Positions 41,956-51,377 are shown, counted from the stretch's first letter. The stretch is DNA of 64,000 bases from Myxococcus qinghaiensis (GCF_024198215.1 NZ_JAKCFA010000021.1:124001-188000), one strand, 5' to 3'. Program-made: numbers and translations. The notes: generated from the letters alone by a model not told the origin.

Positions 41956-43317
41956 ATGCGTACCTGGAAGAAGCCGCTCCTCTCCGCCGCCGTCGCACGG
42001 CGTCCTCGTCTTGGCGCCGGGCTTGGGGCCCTCTTCATGGGCCTGGTCGCGCTGAGTACGGGTTGCGGCGAGGCAGCGGCGTCGGGCAACGAAGAGACCT
42101 TCTCCGCCCTCGCGCCGCAGGACATCCAGGGCACTCCAGCCACCTGCCAGGACGTCAAGAACGCCAATCCGTCGGCGGAGGATGGGGAGTACACGCTGTA
42201 CTTCAATGGCTATCGCTTCGAGCCCTGGACGGCCTGGTGCCATGACATGGCCGGCACGCCCACCGAGTACCTGACGCTGAAACAGACGGGCACCACCTCC
42301 AACTACTCCCAGTACACCGTCGGTGGGGAAACGACTGGCGAGACCGTACGCACGACCTATTTCAAGCTGCGCATCGACCCCCTCACCCTGCGCGTGAACA
42401 CCTCGGACCAGCGCTTCGCCTCCTCCACGGGAGGGCTCTACTTCAGGGGCTCCCTGGTGAGCTCGATGCCGTACGCCTCGGCCATGTCCTGTGACAGGGT
42501 TGCCGCGGGAGGAGCCAACCTCGACTTGCGCGACACCCCCTTCACCGTGGCGGTCGACCAATTCTCCCTCGCGGGTTATCTTCCGTTTGGTGGAAACACC
42601 TACAGCCAGTCGGACCAGGTCGTCGACATGCTGGGGGGCGGCTGGTGTGGCTCGAACTCGCTCACCGGCCTCAGCAACCCCTCCAACCAGAACGGCGGCC
42701 TGCTGCAACTCAATCTCACGCACAACAAGCCCAGGTCATGCGAGGAACTCAAGAACGCCTATGGCTATTCAGGGGATGACGAATACACGCTGTACATCAA
42801 TGGCAACCCCAACAAGCCCTGGCAGGTGTGGTGCCGGAACATGGCTGGCGCGCCCCTCGACTACCTGGTGTTGAGGAATGTGGGCGCCTCCAACTACTCC
42901 CAGTACACCGCTGGGGGGTCCTCTCCAGGCAGCAGCGTCCGCACGTCCTACTCCAGGTTGCGCATTGATCCACTCAACCTGTATGTGATCATCACGGACC
43001 GGACCTTCACCACTTCCACGGGAGGGCTCCTTCACGCCAACAGGGACCCGGTGAATTCGATGCCATACGCCACGGCCATGTCCTGTGATCAGACCGCCTC
43101 GGGCATGGCCAACCTCGACCTGCGCGGCACGTCCTTCAGCGTGTCGAGCAACCCCTTCGCCCTCAGTGGCTATGTGCCGGTCGGAAACACCCATGTCATC
43201 AACGCCCAGGTGTTCAACCTGACAGGGGGCGGCTGGTGCGGTTGGAACTCGGTCCACGGTTTCACCGACCCCCTCAACGGCACCAACGAGCATCTGCCCC
43301 TGGTCTACACCCCCTAG
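41956..43317 (+). CDS. Lipoprotein with two tandem GON domains
   Basis: 453 residues. A lipoprotein signal (GLVALSTGC; Cys37) is followed by two copies of a GON-type domain at ~62-245 and ~258-450. Each copy has the same motif string: C(Q/E)(D/E)(V/L)KNA, DxEYTLYxNG, PWxxWC, TSNYSQYT/ASNYSQYT, LRIDPLxL, SMPYAxAMSCD, ANLDLR and GGGWCG. GON domains are best known from the C-terminus of animal ADAMTS9/20 (GON-1) proteases and are also seen in some bacterial exported proteins; here no protease is attached. ATG 41956 has AAGGAG seven bases upstream. Likely a surface binding protein; the ligand is unknown. Confidence 0.88.
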   Translation: MRTWKKPLLSAAVARRPRLGAGLGALFMGLVALSTGCGEAAASGNEETFSALAPQDIQGTPATCQDVKNANPSAEDGEYTLYFNGYRFEPWTAWCHDMAGTPTEYLTLKQTGTTSNYSQYTVGGETTGETVRTTYFKLRIDPLTLRVNTSDQRFASSTGGLYFRGSLVSSMPYASAMSCDRVAAGGANLDLRDTPFTVAVDQFSLAGYLPFGGNTYSQSDQVVDMLGGGWCGSNSLTGLSNPSNQNGGLLQLNLTHNKPRSCEELKNAYGYSGDDEYTLYINGNPNKPWQVWCRNMAGAPLDYLVLRNVGASNYSQYTAGGSSPGSSVRTSYSRLRIDPLNLYVIITDRTFTTSTGGLLHANRDPVNSMPYATAMSCDQTASGMANLDLRGTSFSVSSNPFALSGYVPVGNTHVINAQVFNLTGGGWCGWNSVHGFTDPLNGTNEHLPLVYTP

Positions 43318-43338
43318 AAGCCCTGTCGCGCCTGGAGC

Positions 43339-43362
43339 CCGAGGCTCACCCCTCAGCCTCGG
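43339..43362. terminator. Perfect 8-bp hairpin between convergent genes
   Basis: CCGAGGCT and AGCCTCGG pair over an eight-base loop, 22 bases after the GON gene stop and before the converging acyltransferase end (43451). Confidence 0.5.
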
Positions 43363-43450
43363 TGCTCCGCTCCTGCGCGCTGATGAGGGACGTGGGCCAT
43401 GCGCTGGAATGCAACGCATGGGGGAAGCTGCGCGCATCTACTCGGTGGGG

Positions 43451-44596
43451 CTAGCGGGTCGCGGCTTGGGGCGAAGGCTCGTGGACGAGCCGGGTCTCCA
43501 GCCTGGAGCGCCACTTCAGCGCGGGCCTCTCCACGCCGTGGTGCAGCGCGAGTGACGCGAGCAGCACCGCCACGGCGCCACCCAGCAGCGTGACGGGGTG
43601 GAAGGTGTCCAGGCCATAGGGCTCCAGCGCGACACGGACTCCGTGCTGCACGGCCTTGTGGGTGAGGTAGACGGTGAAGCTCAGCACCGCGAACATTCTC
43701 ACCCCAGGGACGCGGGCGCACACGCGCGAGGCGGTGGGGCCCGCCATGGCCACGAGCAGCGCCGCGTAGCCCACCGACGTCAGGGGGAACGCGAGCATCG
43801 TGTGGGCCAGGTTCCGGAAGTATTCCTCGTTCAGCCAGAGCACGCCGCCCAGGCACGCGAGTCCCACCAACGCCATTCCTCCGGCTCGGGCCCCGTGGGT
43901 CCAGCGCTCCCAGGCCGCGGGTCGGAAGACGCGCAGCGCCGCGAGCACCACGCCGCACGTCAGCCCGTCGAGCCGTGCATACGTCGGGTAGTACAGGAGC
44001 GTGTCGTAGCCGCGCCATCCGGCGTCATCGGGCCCGAACATCGAGAAGTGGCGCTGCCACAGACCGGCCCGCAGGAGCATGCCCGCCCCCATCAAACCCA
44101 CCGCGCCCAAGAGGAGGTGCGGTGCCCGGATGCGTCCGCGCAGCGCGAGCACGGTGAGGGGCAGCACGAGGTAGAAGTGCTCCTCCACGCACAGCGACCA
44201 CGCGTGGGAGAAGCCGTTGCGGCGCAGTCCGAAGTTCTGCGTGAAGGTGAGGAAGCGCCACGCGGGCGTCTCGACGGGGAGTTCACTCCACGCGGGAAGG
44301 AACAGGTACAGGGCCAACACGAGGAGATAGGGCGGAAGGATGCGCAACGAGCGCCGTAGGTAGAAGCGCTTCAGGGCCGGTGCCTCGCCCCGGGACACCG
44401 GCTCCAGGAGCTGCGTGCCGATGAGGAAGCCGCTCAGCACGAAGAACAGCTCCACGCCCGTCCATCCGAAGTTGGCGAGCATCCGGTACGTCTCGTGGCC
44501 GTCGGGGCGCGGGTAGTGGAAGAGGACGACGATGAAGATGGCCAGGCACCGGAGCAGGTCCAGGCCGGCCAGGTGGCGCGGTTCGGTGGCGTTCAG
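43451..44596 (-). CDS. Acyltransferase 3 family membrane protein, start codon abnormal
   Basis: About 381 residues if begun at the CTG (44596). It is a polytopic O-acyltransferase of the acyltransferase_3/OafA type with about ten hydrophobic helices (ELFFVLSGFLIG, SHAWSLCVEEHFYLVLPL with the conserved E-H, FTVYLTHKAVQH). The first family helix (HLAGLDLLRCLAIFIVVLFH) is present in frame upstream of the first ATG (44482), so starting there would delete a conserved segment. Between that helix and the preceding in-frame stop (44609-44611) there is no ATG, GTG or TTG. Either CTG is used or a base is missing just upstream, where an ATG exists in another frame. It probably acetylates or acylates an extracellular polysaccharide. 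Confidence 0.75.
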   Translation of the reverse strand: MNATEPRHLAGLDLLRCLAIFIVVLFHYPRPDGHETYRMLANFGWTGVELFFVLSGFLIGTQLLEPVSRGEAPALKRFYLRRSLRILPPYLLVLALYLFLPAWSELPVETPAWRFLTFTQNFGLRRNGFSHAWSLCVEEHFYLVLPLTVLALRGRIRAPHLLLGAVGLMGAGMLLRAGLWQRHFSMFGPDDAGWRGYDTLLYYPTYARLDGLTCGVVLAALRVFRPAAWERWTHGARAGGMALVGLACLGGVLWLNEEYFRNLAHTMLAFPLTSVGYAALLVAMAGPTASRVCARVPGVRMFAVLSFTVYLTHKAVQHGVRVALEPYGLDTFHPVTLLGGAVAVLLASLALHHGVERPALKWRSRLETRLVHEPSPQAATR

Positions 44597-44865
44597 CGGA
44601 GTCGGCTTTCAGCGGGGGGAGGCGCTGGATGCTAGGGGACATCGCCAGGCGCGCGGAACCAAATCCCGCGCCCCGGTGCGCTTCTCCAGGCCGTGCTTCC
44701 GGGAAAGCGGGGTGAGCCGGGACGCCTTCTCCCGCCGCGGAGTCGAGTCGGCTTCCCGATGGTCGAATCAGGCGTGGCGCCTCGCGCTGTCGGGTCGCGG
44801 ACTGAGGCGTGCTGTGATTGCCGCCCGCGCATCGACGTCTCCTGTCGGGCGCGGGAGGATTGCGC

Positions 44866-45687
44866 ATGCTCACGCGTCGAACCCTGATGTGGCTGCTGGC
44901 CGCCGGTGGGAGTCTTGCTCTGGCCCTGCCAGGCATCGGCGCCGCGGCGCGGCCGGCGCCTGCCAGCCGGAACGTGGTCCTGGTCCATGGGGCCTATGCG
45001 GACGGCTCCTGCTGGGCCGAGGTGATTGCGAGACTCCAGCGGCACGGCCTCAACGTCACGGCGGTGCAGAACCCCCTGACGTCCCTGGCGGACGACGTGG
45101 CGGCGACCCGGCGCATCCTGGCCCTCCAGGAGGGGCCGACGGTCCTGGTCGGCCACTCCTGGGCGGGAACCGTCATCAGCGAGGCGGGGGTCGACCCGAA
45201 GGTGTCCGCTCTGGTCTACGTGGCCGCGCGCGCCCCGGACGCGGGGGAGGACTATGCGGCGCTCGCGAAGAAGTTCCCGACTCCGCCAGCCAATGCCGGC
45301 CTCGTTCATTCAGGAGGCTTTGCCCAATTGAGCGAGGAGGCCTTCCTGCGGGACTTCGCGAACGGCGTCGACCCCGTCAAGGCGCGCGTCCTCTACGCGG
45401 CGCAAGGGCGCATCTCGGATGCGCTGTTCTCCGCGAAGACGACGGTGGCGGCATGGAGGACGAAGCCCTCCTGGTACGCGGTCTCGAAGCAGGACAGGAC
45501 CACCGCGACGGAGCTGGAGCGATTCCTCGCCCAGCGCATGAAGGCGACGACCATCGAGCTCGACTCAGGACATCTGTCGCTCATCACGCACCCGGAGGAG
45601 ATCGCCAACCTCATCCTGCGGGCCGCCGGAGCAGCGCCTGCCTCGAAGCCGGCGAGCGGCTCCTCCGAGCGTGACGGCGGAATCTAG
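44866..45687 (+). CDS. Exported alpha/beta hydrolase
   Basis: 273 residues. A twin-arginine-like signal (LTRRTLMWLLAAGG) ends near residue 28. The hydrolase fold is clear: oxyanion region VVLVHGAYADGSCW, nucleophile Ser98 in VGHSWAG, probable Asp210 and His236 (LDSGHLSLITHPEE) complete the triad. It resembles the esterase/methylesterase-like group often annotated as plain alpha/beta hydrolase. ATG 44866 has GGGAGG seven bases upstream. It is divergent from the acyltransferase gene. Substrate unknown. Confidence 0.9.
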   Translation: MLTRRTLMWLLAAGGSLALALPGIGAAARPAPASRNVVLVHGAYADGSCWAEVIARLQRHGLNVTAVQNPLTSLADDVAATRRILALQEGPTVLVGHSWAGTVISEAGVDPKVSALVYVAARAPDAGEDYAALAKKFPTPPANAGLVHSGGFAQLSEEAFLRDFANGVDPVKARVLYAAQGRISDALFSAKTTVAAWRTKPSWYAVSKQDRTTATELERFLAQRMKATTIELDSGHLSLITHPEEIANLILRAAGAAPASKPASGSSERDGGI

Positions 45688-45950
45688 CCGTCGCTCGGGC
45701 GCAGGGCAGGGCCCGAGGCCGCGCCTCGCAGGCGGAAGTGACTCCACACCTTCCTCGCCGTGGACTCCCACGTGCGGGCGGAGACGGTGCTGGAATCCCA
45801 CCTCACGCCGTCCGTGCAGGAGGTGAAGCGCATCGGCCGAGCCCGCTCACGCGGTAGCGGCGCTCCCCCATGGGGCCTGCCCTCACCCGGCCGCCCGACG
45901 CCGACCTTGGGAAGGCGCCCGCTTTCCATCCAGGGGATTCTCTGGGTTGA

Positions 45951-47414
45951 ATGGAAGTCATGGCTCCTGCGCTTCGCGTCCGTCGCCGACTCCCCGCGTG
46001 TCGGGGACGGACGGCTCCTGAGTGTCAGCCGTGGGTCGTGGGGCTCCGTGGAGTCCTGGGCCCCCTGGGCATCGCCGTATGGGTGCTGCTCGCGCCAGGA
46101 GGTGCCCGGGCGCTGGAGCCAGCCCCCGAGGGAGAGGTCGAGGAGTCGGCGGTGATGAAGGCCATCTCCTCCGGGGACGCGGCGGGGCTCACGGCCCTGC
46201 TTGCTCGGGGCGAGCCGCGCAACCTCCCGGGCACCTCGCCGTCCACGCGCAACGTCTCTCCCCTGATGCGCGCGAGCGAGCTCGGCCGCGAGGAGCTCGT
46301 GCGCATGCTGCTGGAGGCGGGCGCGGACCCGACGCTGAGTGTCCCGCGCCACCTCGAGGACTGGCCCCTGCGTGGCTGGACGGCGTTGTGTTTCGCGCAT
46401 GCCCAGGGGCACTCGGCCATCGAGCAGCGGCTCTTGAGGTCCGGAGCCCTCGCCCATCCTTCGTGTCTGGAGGAGGCCGACTTCGCCGCCGCCGTGCACC
46501 TGAAGCAATCCGAGCGGGTCCTGAAGCTGGCGAGGACGATGAAGGGGCGGGTCCCGCCTGTGCTGCTGGAGCGACTGGGGCGCTTCGCTCACGAGCAGAA
46601 GGCGCCCCAGGTGATGCGCGCGCTGCGGGACGTGGGGTACCGACGCAAGGTCGTCCCACCGCCGTCGACCGGGAAGTCTCCTGATGGCGAGGGCCGGAGT
46701 CCCGAAGCCGAGGACAAGCGATTGCTCACGCGTCTCATCTGGGAAGGGACGCGCGAGGAGGTGCGGCTCGCGCTCGAGCGCGGCGTGGACCCGGATGTCT
46801 TCAGGCCCTACGACGACCCACCGCTCATCGCCGCGGCGAAGAAGATGGATGTGCCGCTCCTCCGGCTCCTCCTGGAGGAAGGCGCGAAGGTCGACATCAC
46901 GAACTCGTCGGGTTTGCCCGCGCTGGACCATGTCGTGTCCAACTCGCGAGACAAGGGGCCCGCCGCGCTCGAGGCCGCGCGCATGCTGTTGGAGGCGGGA
47001 GCCAGGAGCTTCTCCCCTGCTGGGAAGCCGCCGCAAGGCTTCCGCGTCCTGGACGCGGCGCTGTCCTCCTGCAGGCTGGACCTCATCGACTTGTTGTTCG
47101 AGCACGGGGCGAAAGCGGTCCTGGCTGCGGGCCCCGCGAACAAGCTCTATGAAACCGTCGTGAGCCCGGACTCCCCTTGCCCCGAGGAACTCTCCTGGAC
47201 GCTGCTCGAGAGGTTGTATTCCGGCGGCGCGAGGATGGGGCTCGATGTCCCCGTTCCTCCGAGGCTCATCCTGATCATCCGAGAGGGACACGATGCCTAT
47301 CGCTCCTACGCATATTCCTCGCTCTGGTCCTACGCCGCGAAGCGTCCTCCCGAGTGGGGGCGCCTCCTGCGACAGGCGGGCCTCCCGCCCGAGCCCGACG
47401 AGAAGCGACGCTGA
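45951..47414 (+). CDS. Exported ankyrin-repeat protein
   Basis: 487 residues. A signal or signal-anchor segment lies at ~30-55 (LGPLGIAVWVLLAPGGARAL). Ankyrin-type units follow: SPLMRASELGREELVRMLLEAGADP, TALCFAHAQGHSAIEQRLL, PPLIAAAKKMDVPLLRLLLEEGAKV and LDAALSSCRLDLIDLLFEHGA, in two blocks separated by a polar linker (~235-265). Ankyrin repeats bind proteins; periplasmic ankyrin proteins sometimes protect against toxins or oxidants, but nothing here proves it. The start is not certain (ATG 45951 or 45960; weak ribosome binding site). It precedes the Cys-rich gene by 40 bases and may be co-transcribed. Confidence 0.8.
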   Translation: MEVMAPALRVRRRLPACRGRTAPECQPWVVGLRGVLGPLGIAVWVLLAPGGARALEPAPEGEVEESAVMKAISSGDAAGLTALLARGEPRNLPGTSPSTRNVSPLMRASELGREELVRMLLEAGADPTLSVPRHLEDWPLRGWTALCFAHAQGHSAIEQRLLRSGALAHPSCLEEADFAAAVHLKQSERVLKLARTMKGRVPPVLLERLGRFAHEQKAPQVMRALRDVGYRRKVVPPPSTGKSPDGEGRSPEAEDKRLLTRLIWEGTREEVRLALERGVDPDVFRPYDDPPLIAAAKKMDVPLLRLLLEEGAKVDITNSSGLPALDHVVSNSRDKGPAALEAARMLLEAGARSFSPAGKPPQGFRVLDAALSSCRLDLIDLLFEHGAKAVLAAGPANKLYETVVSPDSPCPEELSWTLLERLYSGGARMGLDVPVPPRLILIIREGHDAYRSYAYSSLWSYAAKRPPEWGRLLRQAGLPPEPDEKRR

Positions 47415-47454
47415 CCAGGCGCACCCCCGAGGCATGCCTTCCCGGAGCCGGTGA

Positions 47455-47946
47455 ATGACCAAGAACCTCCTCGTGGTCGTGCTCATGATGCTCGTGGGGA
47501 GCGCCGTTGGCGTCGTGGTGCTCCGGGGCGGCGTGCCGGCCGAGCTGACGCAGTGGCTGCCTCGGGAGCCGCGCCCGGATGTGTGGTGTGAGGGATTGCC
47601 CCTGGAGCGCTGCGGGGCGTTCCCCCAGCACTGCCGGGAGGCGGCCTACTGTGACGGCACCCGCTTCTGCTCGGCGTGGAGCGGTGAGGAGGCGTGTGCC
47701 CAGGAAGGCGCCACGGCGGGCCCCTCGGCCTGCTGTCCCGGCTTGCTCCCCCGCTGCGGCGTCGTGTCGAAAGACGGGACGTGTGACTCGCAGTTTGGCA
47801 CGGCGGCCCGGCCCGTCTGTCGCCGCTGCGGCGACGGTGTGTGCGACACGGGGGAGACCCGCTGCGACTGTCCCGAGGACTGTGACCTCTCCCGGAGGGC
47901 GGGTGGCCCTCCTCCGGGAGACGTGCCTCCACCGGGGCGCCGCTGA
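47455..47946 (+). CDS. Cys-rich exported or membrane-anchored protein
   Basis: 163 residues. An N-terminal hydrophobic segment (LLVVVLMMLVGSAVGVVVL) serves as signal or anchor. The rest holds about 18 cysteines, ending with a CGDGVCDTGET-type repeat (CDCPEDC) like the four repeats at the end of the astacin protease at 22262-23410. Pro/Gly-rich tail. Probably disulfide-rich and extracytoplasmic. No wider family is recognised. The stop codon lies in a perfect 11-bp hairpin. Confidence 0.75.
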   Translation: MTKNLLVVVLMMLVGSAVGVVVLRGGVPAELTQWLPREPRPDVWCEGLPLERCGAFPQHCREAAYCDGTRFCSAWSGEEACAQEGATAGPSACCPGLLPRCGVVSKDGTCDSQFGTAARPVCRRCGDGVCDTGETRCDCPEDCDLSRRAGGPPPGDVPPPGRR

Positions 47947-47974
47947 GCCGACCGCGCTCTGGCGCTCAGCGGCG
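47938..47974 (+). terminator. Perfect 11-bp hairpin over the stop of the Cys-rich gene
   Basis: CGCCGCTGAGC (47938-47948) pairs exactly with GCTCAGCGGCG (47964-47974) over 15 bases. It lies between convergent genes. Confidence 0.55.
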
Positions 47975-48046
47975 TGACTCCATGGGCCGGGAGCCCGGAG
48001 GCAGGACGGCACGACCTGCCGTGGCCGCGCCGCCCGGGATGCCGGG

Positions 48047-49741
48047 CTAGAGCTCGTTCATGATGAGCAGGCCGCGCGACGTGTCGACGACGTACACGTA
48101 GCCGTCGCCGGGGACGCGGATGCCAAGGGCGCCCTCGAAGACGTCGTCGGTGCGCCCCGGGTCCGTCTCGCGGTGTGTATTGTAGTAGGCCACCTGCCGG
48201 GGCTGCGTGGGATTGGACACGTCCAGCACGCGCACTCCCTCCTGGTACCACGCGATGTACAGGCGCGTGCCCACCAGGAGGATGTTGTGGATGGAGGTGG
48301 TGGGCCGGAGCCTGAACTCGCCAATCTTCACGATGTGCGCCGCGTCTGTGGCGTCCAGCACGCGCAGGTGCGCGCCATGGTTCTCACCGCCCTCGAACAC
48401 GAGGGTGCGTCCGGCGAAGGTGCCCACGGCGTTGTGGTGGGCCGTGGTGTTCGGGTACGTGTAGGTCCCCAGCAACTTCATGTCGTTCGGGTTCTCGACG
48501 TCGACCACCTTGAGGCCGCCCTCGAAGTGACTGATGTAGAGCTTGCCCTGGTAGGCGAAGGCGTCATGGGCCCCGTCGTAGGGGCCGACGAGGGGAAGCG
48601 CGAGACGCTGGAGGAGCACCGGCTCCAGCGGCTGGGACACGTCGAACACGAGCGTGTTGCTCGAGGGCCAGAGCCCCATGCCGTAGAGGCGGTCCCCGTC
48701 CACCAGCACGGTGTGCACGGCGTAGGGGGCGCTGGAGGGCACGCGGCGCACGAGCAGCGGGTCCGCCGGGTGGGAGATGTCGAAGACCACGATGCCGGTG
48801 TCCTGGCTGGCGACGTACAGCGCGTCCCCCTTTATCCAGAGGCTGTTCCAGAGCTGGTCGTCGGGGAGGTGGATGACCTTCTTCAGCACGGGGTTTCGCC
48901 GGTCCGTCACGTCGAAGACGGTGATGCCGCCGGGCTTGCCCGGGCGAAGGTAGGCATTGGCGGAGACGACGTAGGCGTGGTTCTTCGCGACGAAGATGTC
49001 CAACGGGGTGCCCTGCTCGACGTACGTCTCCGACAAGAGCTGGAGGCCGCCAGAGGACTCCTCCTCGCCTTCGCGCCACACCATGCGGTGGGCGTCGGCG
49101 GTGGCCCGCTGCACCACCCGGCCGTTGACGCACCGGGCGAAGCAGCCCGTGAAGTAGCGGTTGCTGGGCGCCTCGCAGCCCGCGAGCACGGTGGTGGTGC
49201 TGCCCCCGTCCCGGGACAGGGTGTGGGTGCCGAGCAGCAGGCTGTCCGCGTCGCGCTCCTCGCGAGTGACGGGCGCGTAATAGAACCTGCTGGGGCCGCC
49301 GTCGCCGACGAGGCCCATCGTCACGGTGTAGTACGAGCCCTCCACTCCGCCGTCCGCCAGCGCCGACTCCCGCCGCAGCCGCACATGGAAGATGCCGTCC
49401 TTCGGGACGTTGGCGAGCGTTGGAGCGTCGCACGCGGACAGGTCGAAAATGGCCGGGTCGAGGCAGCCTCCAGCGGGGCTCTCGCCCACCTGGGGCACGA
49501 GCGCGCAGGACGAGAGCACGCCGGGGTCACCCGTGGCGTCTCCCAGCTCCTCCAGCGCGGTGTACGTGCCGTCCCAAGGCGGCGTCCCGGCGTCGGGTGG
49601 CCCCGCGTCGGGTGTCCCTGAATCTCCGGGGACGCCTGCATCGGGCGTGGGCTGCGGCGAGTCGCGGCAGCCTGGAGCCGCGAAGAGCAGCAGGCTCCAG
49701 GTGACGAAGAGCACCCAGGACGGGCGAGGAAGAGACAGCAT
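48047..49741 (-). CDS. LVIVD-repeat lipoprotein (beta-propeller)
   Basis: 564 residues. A lipoprotein signal (SLLLFAAPGC; Cys25) and a Pro/Asp/Ala-rich linker (DAGPPDAGTPP) precede a propeller of LVIVD-type repeats: GITVFDVTDRRNPVLKKVI, TGIVVFDISHPADPLLVRRV, TLVFDVSQPLEPVLLQRL, GGLKVVDVENPNDMKLLGTY, LRVLDATDAAHIVKIGEF and GVRVLDVSNPTQPRQVAYY. It is an outer-surface lipoprotein of a type common in myxobacteria; its ligand is unknown. Monocistronic as far as can be seen. Confidence 0.85.
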   Translation of the reverse strand: MLSLPRPSWVLFVTWSLLLFAAPGCRDSPQPTPDAGVPGDSGTPDAGPPDAGTPPWDGTYTALEELGDATGDPGVLSSCALVPQVGESPAGGCLDPAIFDLSACDAPTLANVPKDGIFHVRLRRESALADGGVEGSYYTVTMGLVGDGGPSRFYYAPVTREERDADSLLLGTHTLSRDGGSTTTVLAGCEAPSNRYFTGCFARCVNGRVVQRATADAHRMVWREGEEESSGGLQLLSETYVEQGTPLDIFVAKNHAYVVSANAYLRPGKPGGITVFDVTDRRNPVLKKVIHLPDDQLWNSLWIKGDALYVASQDTGIVVFDISHPADPLLVRRVPSSAPYAVHTVLVDGDRLYGMGLWPSSNTLVFDVSQPLEPVLLQRLALPLVGPYDGAHDAFAYQGKLYISHFEGGLKVVDVENPNDMKLLGTYTYPNTTAHHNAVGTFAGRTLVFEGGENHGAHLRVLDATDAAHIVKIGEFRLRPTTSIHNILLVGTRLYIAWYQEGVRVLDVSNPTQPRQVAYYNTHRETDPGRTDDVFEGALGIRVPGDGYVYVVDTSRGLLIMNEL

Positions 49742-50077
49742 CGGGGGACCTCGAGGGGGACGCCACGCGCCATTGCGGGCATCAGAACAAAGCGGCTGCC
49801 CCTCTGAGTTCGCCCTGCTCGGAGGAATACTTGCTCCGTGGAGGGGACTGGGGCGTGCGCGTTGGGAAGAAGCGCGCGATGGGCTGCTTTGGTTTCGCGA
49901 TTGCAGGTCAAGCGGGACCCGTCGGTCGGCGTCCAGTCGCGCGTGTCGCGGCTCCAGCGCGAGGGGTGACCGTCACGAGCGCGCGGGGGCACCTGTCGTC
50001 CCTGGCTTCGCGGGTGGCGCTTCGTCTTGCGCGGGCCTCCGTCCCCACCAGATGCCGGACCTTGGATTTGAGCGACA
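49742..50077. other. Divergent intergenic region
   Basis: 336 bases between the LVIVD lipoprotein and the next exported protein gene. No gene, strong repeat or clear promoter motif was recognised. Confidence 0.4.
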
Positions 50078-51286
50078 ATGGCGGACATGTCGTCTCGCAT
50101 TGTCTCCTTCCTCTGTTGTCTCCTCGCCGCATGGCCTGCCGTCGCCAACGTGGCCGCATCCACGCGCACGCCGGCGGCCTTCACCCTGTCCCCAGGCACT
50201 GCCCGCACGCGCTCGGAGGTGCTCGGCGAGAAGCTGGACTTCGATTGCGCGGAGGCGGAGCGCGAGGCGGCCTGCCGCTTCGAGGCGCGCTACCGGCTGC
50301 GCAATGCAACCTCCGAGGCGGAGGTCATCGATGCCGCCTTCCTGGGGCTCCGTACGAGCGAGGTGAGCGTCCGATTCGACGAGGAGCCTCTCCCGGTGAC
50401 GGAAGAGCAGGCGGACCCGCGCGGCTCCACGTCCGGAGCCGGGGAGAGCGCACCGGCGCGGTCGTCACCCGAGAGTACGTTCCGTCGGCTCACGCAGCGC
50501 TTCAGCTTCACCCTCACGCTTCCGCCCGGGCATGAGGGGGAGCTGGTGGTTCGCGGTGTGGTTCAGCTCGAGCGGCGCTTCCTGCCATCGGGGTATGTGT
50601 GGCCCGCGGTCCAGGCGCGACATGTGCTGCTGTCCTCCGGACCGGCGCGGGCCACGCACTGGGACATTGACTATCTGCTGGGCCCCATCCGGACCTGGGC
50701 GGGCAACCCCGAGCTTCATGTCACCGTGAGGGTCCCTTCCACATGGGAGGTGGGCAGCAGTCCGGACGCCTCCGCGCACACTCAGCCGGTGGCCACGGAC
50801 TGGCGGCTTCGGCACGAGGGCGCGCAGGTGGTGGCGGAGCGGCGACTCACGGCGGAGAGCGCTCCCGAGTGGCTCAACGTCACATTGACGAAGCCCGCGC
50901 CCGGGTGGACTCCGGGCGGTGTGCAGTTGGGCCTGGGTTTGCGGAGCCTGGACGGTACCCGCTTGATGGCACGGCTCGGCTACCAGCTCGCCGCGCCCGA
51001 GTCCTTCCTGCATTCGCTCTCGGCGGAGACGGACTTTCGCAAGCAGCTCGTCTTCACGCCCCTCTCGCAGTACGCGACACCCCAGGTCGCCATCATCCCG
51101 AGTCTCGGGCTTGGCCTGGGCGTGCCGGTGCAGGTGCTTCCCGACGTCAGGCCGGGGCTGCGGCTCCTCGTGGACCTGCATTTCGGTCCGGTGGGGGCCG
51201 TACTCAACTGGGACCACTATCCGGCGCTGGGGGAGGGCACGGACTCCTTCTCGCAGTTCATGCTCCTGTTGCAGGTAGGGCTGTAG
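50078..51286 (+). CDS. Exported protein of unknown function
   Basis: 402 residues. A signal peptide (SRIVSFLCCLLAAWPAVANVAAS) precedes a beta-rich protein (FEARYRLRNATSEAEVIDAA, RFSFTLTLPPGHEGELVVRG, HWDIDYLLGPIRTW). The C-terminal ~140 residues (LGLGLRSLDGTRLMARLGYQL, PSLGLGLGVPVQVLPDVRPG, and the final LLLQVGL) look like outer-membrane-style beta strands, although the protein is too divergent to assign. ATG 50078 or 50087 could be used. No catalytic motif seen. Confidence 0.7.
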   Translation: MADMSSRIVSFLCCLLAAWPAVANVAASTRTPAAFTLSPGTARTRSEVLGEKLDFDCAEAEREAACRFEARYRLRNATSEAEVIDAAFLGLRTSEVSVRFDEEPLPVTEEQADPRGSTSGAGESAPARSSPESTFRRLTQRFSFTLTLPPGHEGELVVRGVVQLERRFLPSGYVWPAVQARHVLLSSGPARATHWDIDYLLGPIRTWAGNPELHVTVRVPSTWEVGSSPDASAHTQPVATDWRLRHEGAQVVAERRLTAESAPEWLNVTLTKPAPGWTPGGVQLGLGLRSLDGTRLMARLGYQLAAPESFLHSLSAETDFRKQLVFTPLSQYATPQVAIIPSLGLGLGVPVQVLPDVRPGLRLLVDLHFGPVGAVLNWDHYPALGEGTDSFSQFMLLLQVGL

Positions 51287-51377
51287 GCCTGTCGCGTGTC
51301 ATCCGCCTTCACGGAGGCACGGGCGACGCCAGATGGCACATGCCAGGGGTTGGCCTGGATTAGGCTTCGGCCCCTCC

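Noticed and set aside
45684..47486. 600-codon minus-strand frame opposite the ankyrin protein
   Set aside because: Low-complexity Arg-rich composition; the plus-strand frame has ankyrin repeats and a signal segment.
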